64,000 bases of DNA, from positions 1 through 64,000 of the forward strand of contig JAXCGZ010002307.1 of the NCBI GenBank assembly GCA_037179515.1, read 5' to 3'. Below are positions 61,018-64,000 of this stretch, piece by piece. The DNA is from Halocaridina rubra (Eukaryota; Arthropoda; Malacostraca; Decapoda; Atyidae). Each line of letters begins with the position of its first letter. The stretch's first letter is position 1. A program made the translations under genes and the position numbers. Below the pieces are notes generated by a model that worked only from the letters and a program-made list of their open reading frames with translations, ran no database searches and had not been told where the DNA came from.

Positions 61018-62097
61018 ATGAAGCCATCTCTGTCCCAAACCTCTCCCACCCATGGGTCGGGAGAAGGGGTAGTCATCAGAGGACTTAAACAGAGAATCAA
61101 GAAGTTAGAGGAAATGGTTACAAGCCTTGATGATAAAATTCGGAATATGGATGGAGAAATGAAAGAGAATGAAACACTCAGAGAACAAATAAGATCTTTG
61201 GAGGAAGCAAATAAAGCACAAGGGCAGGAGAGAAAGGAACTAGAAAAAAGAATAAAGAAGCTGGAAGGGGAAAAGAGTCAACTAGAATCTAGAATTTCTA
61301 ATCAAGAAGATAAAAACAAACAGCTAAATGACAACCTAAAGGAATTAGATGTTAGTTCACTGCTATCTTCTGAGAGAGACGAGATTGCTGCTTGGAATGT
61401 TCAGATTAAGGAAAACATTGAACAGTTCAGAAAAGAGTTCCAGGAGCTGAATATGGAAAATGATGCCATGAAAACGTCCTTTGCTGATGCACTAAAGGGG
61501 AATGTGGCAGTAAAAGAGGCTGTAAAGGTGGTGGCACTGGAAAACATACAAACAGTTGACTATAAAGAGACAGTAATCGAAAAAATGAAAGACGTTGTGA
61601 TGGAAAGGGCAAACCCACTCATCAGACAGGCACTTGATAAGGAGAAGACAGTGGTAATCTCAGGCATAAGTGAATCCCAGGAGCCAACATGGCAGGGGAG
61701 ACTTGAAGAAAATAAAGCTAACGTTGTAGACCTGATAAGAAAGCTTGGAGTAGTATGTGGTCCTGAGGATATTGTAAACATACACCAACTAGGTAAATAT
61801 TCGAGGGAGGGAAAGCCGAGACCAACAAAAGTAACCTTTGAGAGAGGGGAGACATGTAGGGAAATATTGTTGAGAAAAAAAAGTCTAAAAGACCTTCAAG
61901 AATGCAAAGAAGTGTTCATTAGACGATACAGAACACAGGAAGAGATGGGAAAGATCAAAAACTTGTTGCAAGAGGCAAGAAGGTTAAATGATGAAAGAAA
62001 TGAAGAAGAGAAGAAAAATTTTTGTTACGGAATACTTCCAGACAAAGGGGAGATAAAGAAGATAATGACAGAAGATCAGGGGATGGGGCCTCATTAA
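61018..62097 (+). CDS. LINE A ORF1 protein, intact (359 aa)
   Basis: RNA-binding chaperone-type protein. Basic N-terminus (MKPSLSQTSPTHG, GLKQRIKKLEEMV). A long Lys/Glu/Gln-rich coiled coil at about residues 25-150 should oligomerise. A central helical region ([20 protein letters not shown]) comes next. The RRM-like block at about 208-285 has [44 protein letters not shown] basic C-terminal domain (KNLLQEARRLNDERNEEEKK) follows. This order matches L1-type ORF1p. It has no CCHC knuckle. The last 31 codons overlap ORF2 in the -1 frame. Confidence 0.93.
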   Translation: MKPSLSQTSPTHGSGEGVVIRGLKQRIKKLEEMVTSLDDKIRNMDGEMKENETLREQIRSLEEANKAQGQERKELEKRIKKLEGEKSQLESRISNQEDKNKQLNDNLKELDVSSLLSSERDEIAAWNVQIKENIEQFRKEFQELNMENDAMKTSFADALKGNVAVKEAVKVVALENIQTVDYKETVIEKMKDVVMERANPLIRQALDKEKTVVISGISESQEPTWQGRLEENKANVVDLIRKLGVVCGPEDIVNIHQLGKYSREGKPRPTKVTFERGETCREILLRKKSLKDLQECKEVFIRRYRTQEEMGKIKNLLQEARRLNDERNEEEKKNFCYGILPDKGEIKKIMTEDQGMGPH

Positions 62098-64000
62098 GAT
62101 TGTTATACACAAATGCTGATGGATTAGCTGGTAAGGCAGTAGAATTAAAAGATAGGATTCACAACAGTAAGGCAGATATAGTAGCAATTACAGAGACTAA
62201 GTTGAGTGAGGACATAAACAGTGTCACAGTTTTTCCTAAGGGCTTCAGAATACTAAGGGTCGAAAGATCTGAGAGGACTGGTGGAGGGATAGCACTGCTC
62301 ATAAGTGAGAGGATTCAAGTTGAAGAGATAAACTTGGCTATAGAAAGTGAGTTCAGGGAATTTCTTGTTGCTCGCATAAATACTGGGTCAGAGAGCATTA
62401 TAATAACTGTTGTATACAACCCACCAAGGAACCAAAATAGGCTTGAAATTTATGAGGAAAGTCATATAGGTACGATTGAAGTCATAAACTCAGTTGTTAA
62501 CATGGCGCGGGAGAAAAAATGTAGGATTTTGATTATGGGAGACTTTAATCATAAAGAGATAGATTGGATAAATCTTGACCCACACAGTGGTGAGGACTCC
62601 TTTGGGGCAAGATTCCTAGATTGCGTACAAGGGAATTTCCTACACCAACATGTAATGGAACCAACAAGAGCCAGGGGTGGGGATGAGCCATCACTACTTG
62701 ATCTGGTGTTCACAGATAATGTGTTGGATATTGAAAATATTGAGTATGAACCACCAATTGGAAAGAGTGACCACTGTGTGTTGTTGATGGAGTATATCAT
62801 TGAAGACATTCTTCCTGAGAGTAGAGGCACTGAGGACATGAGGAGGAACTATCAGAAAGGAGATTACATCAAAATGAATGAGCTTTTTGCAGTTATTGAC
62901 TGGAGAACCTTATTTTACAACAAATCTGTACAAGAAATGTATGACATCTTTTGTGAGAAATATGGGAAGATAGTAGATTGCTGCATACCTGTCACCAAAG
63001 TAGGTGTAATTCATGCCAGAGAGAAATGGTTCGATAATGGGTGTAAAAGAGCTAAGGAGTGGAGAGACAAATGCTGGAAAAGGTATAGGAGGAGAAAAAA
63101 CATAAATGCCTGGCAAACCTACAAAAGAGCAAGAAATGACTACCTAAGTAAAAGGAGAGAGGCAGAGAAAGATTATGAGAGGGACATCACCAGGAAGGCT
63201 AAAGAAAATCCCAAGCTTTTCCACAGCTTTATCAGAGGAAAACTGAAGGTAAAAGAACAGGTTTTAAGGCTAAAGAGAGCGGATGGAAGCATCACTGAGA
63301 CGGACGAAGAGATCTGCAAAGAATTGAACAAGGAGTTTCAGTCAGTATTTACAGTAGAAAATACCCCACCCCCTCAGATTGCAGTGATAGAAGCTCAAGG
63401 GCCGGTATTAGAGAACATCAACCTTACAGCCACAGAGGTATGCAAAGCGCTGATGGATTTAGATGTTCATAAAGCTACAGGTCCTGATGACATATCCCCT
63501 CATGTGCTTAAAAAATGCGCAAACACAATATCAGTGGCACTAAGTATCATATTTAAGGAGTCATTGGAGTCGGGGGAGATTCCAAGATGCTGGAAACAAG
63601 CAAATGTGATACCTATCTTCAAAAAGGGAAGGAGGGATACGGCTCTGAACTATAGACCAGTTTCCTTGACCAGCATAGTTTGCAAACTTATGGAGAAACT
63701 ACTAAGGAAACATATCTCTCTTCACTTGGAATCCTTCAACTTTTTGTCAGTGAGGCAACATGGTTTCAGAGAAGGAAGATCAACAGTAACAAACTTATTA
63801 GAATTTTATGATGAGGTAAGCCAAATCTTACAGGAAAGAGAGGGCTGGGCAGATTGCATATTCCTAGACTTCCAGAAAGCGTTTGACACTGTTCCACATG
63901 GGAGACTTATTAGGAAGCTGCAATCAATGGCTAGAATAGGTGGAAATGTCTTGGAATGGATAAAAACTTACTTAGAAGGAAGGGAACAGAGGGTTAGAGT
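62004..64000 (+). CDS. LINE A ORF2: APE endonuclease and reverse transcriptase, partial at window end
   Basis: No stop from 62004 to 64000. From Leu at 62100 the protein reads LLYTNADGLAGK, ETKLSED, YNPPRNQNRLE, GDFNHKEIDW (about residue 147), SLLDLVFTDN and SDHCVL, an endonuclease with every expected motif. A basic Trp-rich linker and then RT follow: [49 protein letters not shown], motif A FLDFQKAFDTVPH (about residue 588). Motifs B and C lie beyond the window. No ATG precedes the endonuclease in this frame; the nearest is about 135 codons into it. The protein must start by frameshift, reinitiation or a non-AUG codon. Confidence 0.92.
62016..62022 (+). promoter_or_regulatory. Candidate -1 ribosomal frameshift heptamer
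   Basis: A AAT TTT in the ORF1 reading frame fits the X XXY YYZ pattern. The last stop of the ORF2 frame (TGA 62001-62003) is 12 nt upstream and the ORF1 stop is 72 nt downstream, so a -1 shift here would fuse ORF1 to ORF2. AAAAATTTT is unchanged in A3, A4, A5, A7, A8 and A11, while the next codon varies. I see no clear downstream pseudoknot. Confidence 0.5.

Larger units (their letters stand above)
60104..64000 (+). mobile_element. LINE family A copy A12, apparently intact, cut by window end
   Basis: The best preserved copy: 914 bp of 5' UTR, intact ORF1 (61018-62097) and ORF2 open to the last base. From the other copies the full element should be near 4.9 kb, so about 1 kb lies beyond the window. 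It starts CGCGCGTTCAGTG and has the longest 5' end of all copies, so it may be full length. Confidence 0.9.

Overview
The window looks like intergenic or heterochromatic DNA of an animal, most likely an arthropod and probably a decapod crustacean. That assignment is inference: it rests on the CR1- and Jockey-type LINE proteins, the very long (TA)n and (AC)n tracts, and short TTAGG-like motifs. I found no host protein-coding gene. Almost everything is transposable elements, many of them nested, plus simple repeats.

One LINE family, called A here, dominates. It is CR1-like and has two ORFs: an L1-ORF1p-like coiled-coil protein, and an endonuclease plus reverse transcriptase. I count 12 copies. 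A1 (1-633, +) is a 3' fragment. A2 to A5 (786-14736, -) lie head to tail, and A6 (15207-15821, -) is a 3' fragment. A7 to A12 (34694-64000, +) form a second head-to-tail train. Copies end in one or two 14-bp tail units (AATTAGGTAATCAC) followed by (AC)n, and the next copy usually starts straight after. The last copy, A12, has an intact ORF1 and an ORF2 open to the window edge. In A12 the two ORFs overlap with a -1 offset, and an A AAT TTT heptamer sits in the overlap.

The middle (14.7-25.8 kb) holds (TA)n blocks, palindromes carrying a tRNA-like unit, and a large inverted array of that unit (273-bp period; 5 minus copies, then 7 plus copies). It also has a tRNA-derived SINE with a target duplication, a second CR1/L2-type LINE with an 8-bp tail repeat, and a foldback element.

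From 25.8 to 34.7 kb, one old LTR (minus strand) was split by two LINEs of different families. The LTR belongs to the same family as the young Ty3/gypsy element at 38262-48530, which itself interrupts LINE copy A7 with a 5-bp CCTTG duplication.

The gypsy element is the most unusual object. A single 871-codon ORF reads integrase core, GPY/F module, reverse transcriptase, RNase H. This is the reverse of the usual gypsy order and matches the Gmr1-type arrangement. It has 1.9-kb LTRs, a tRNA-Lys-type primer site, two related tandem-repeat arrays in the leader, and a short gag with no visible capsid region.
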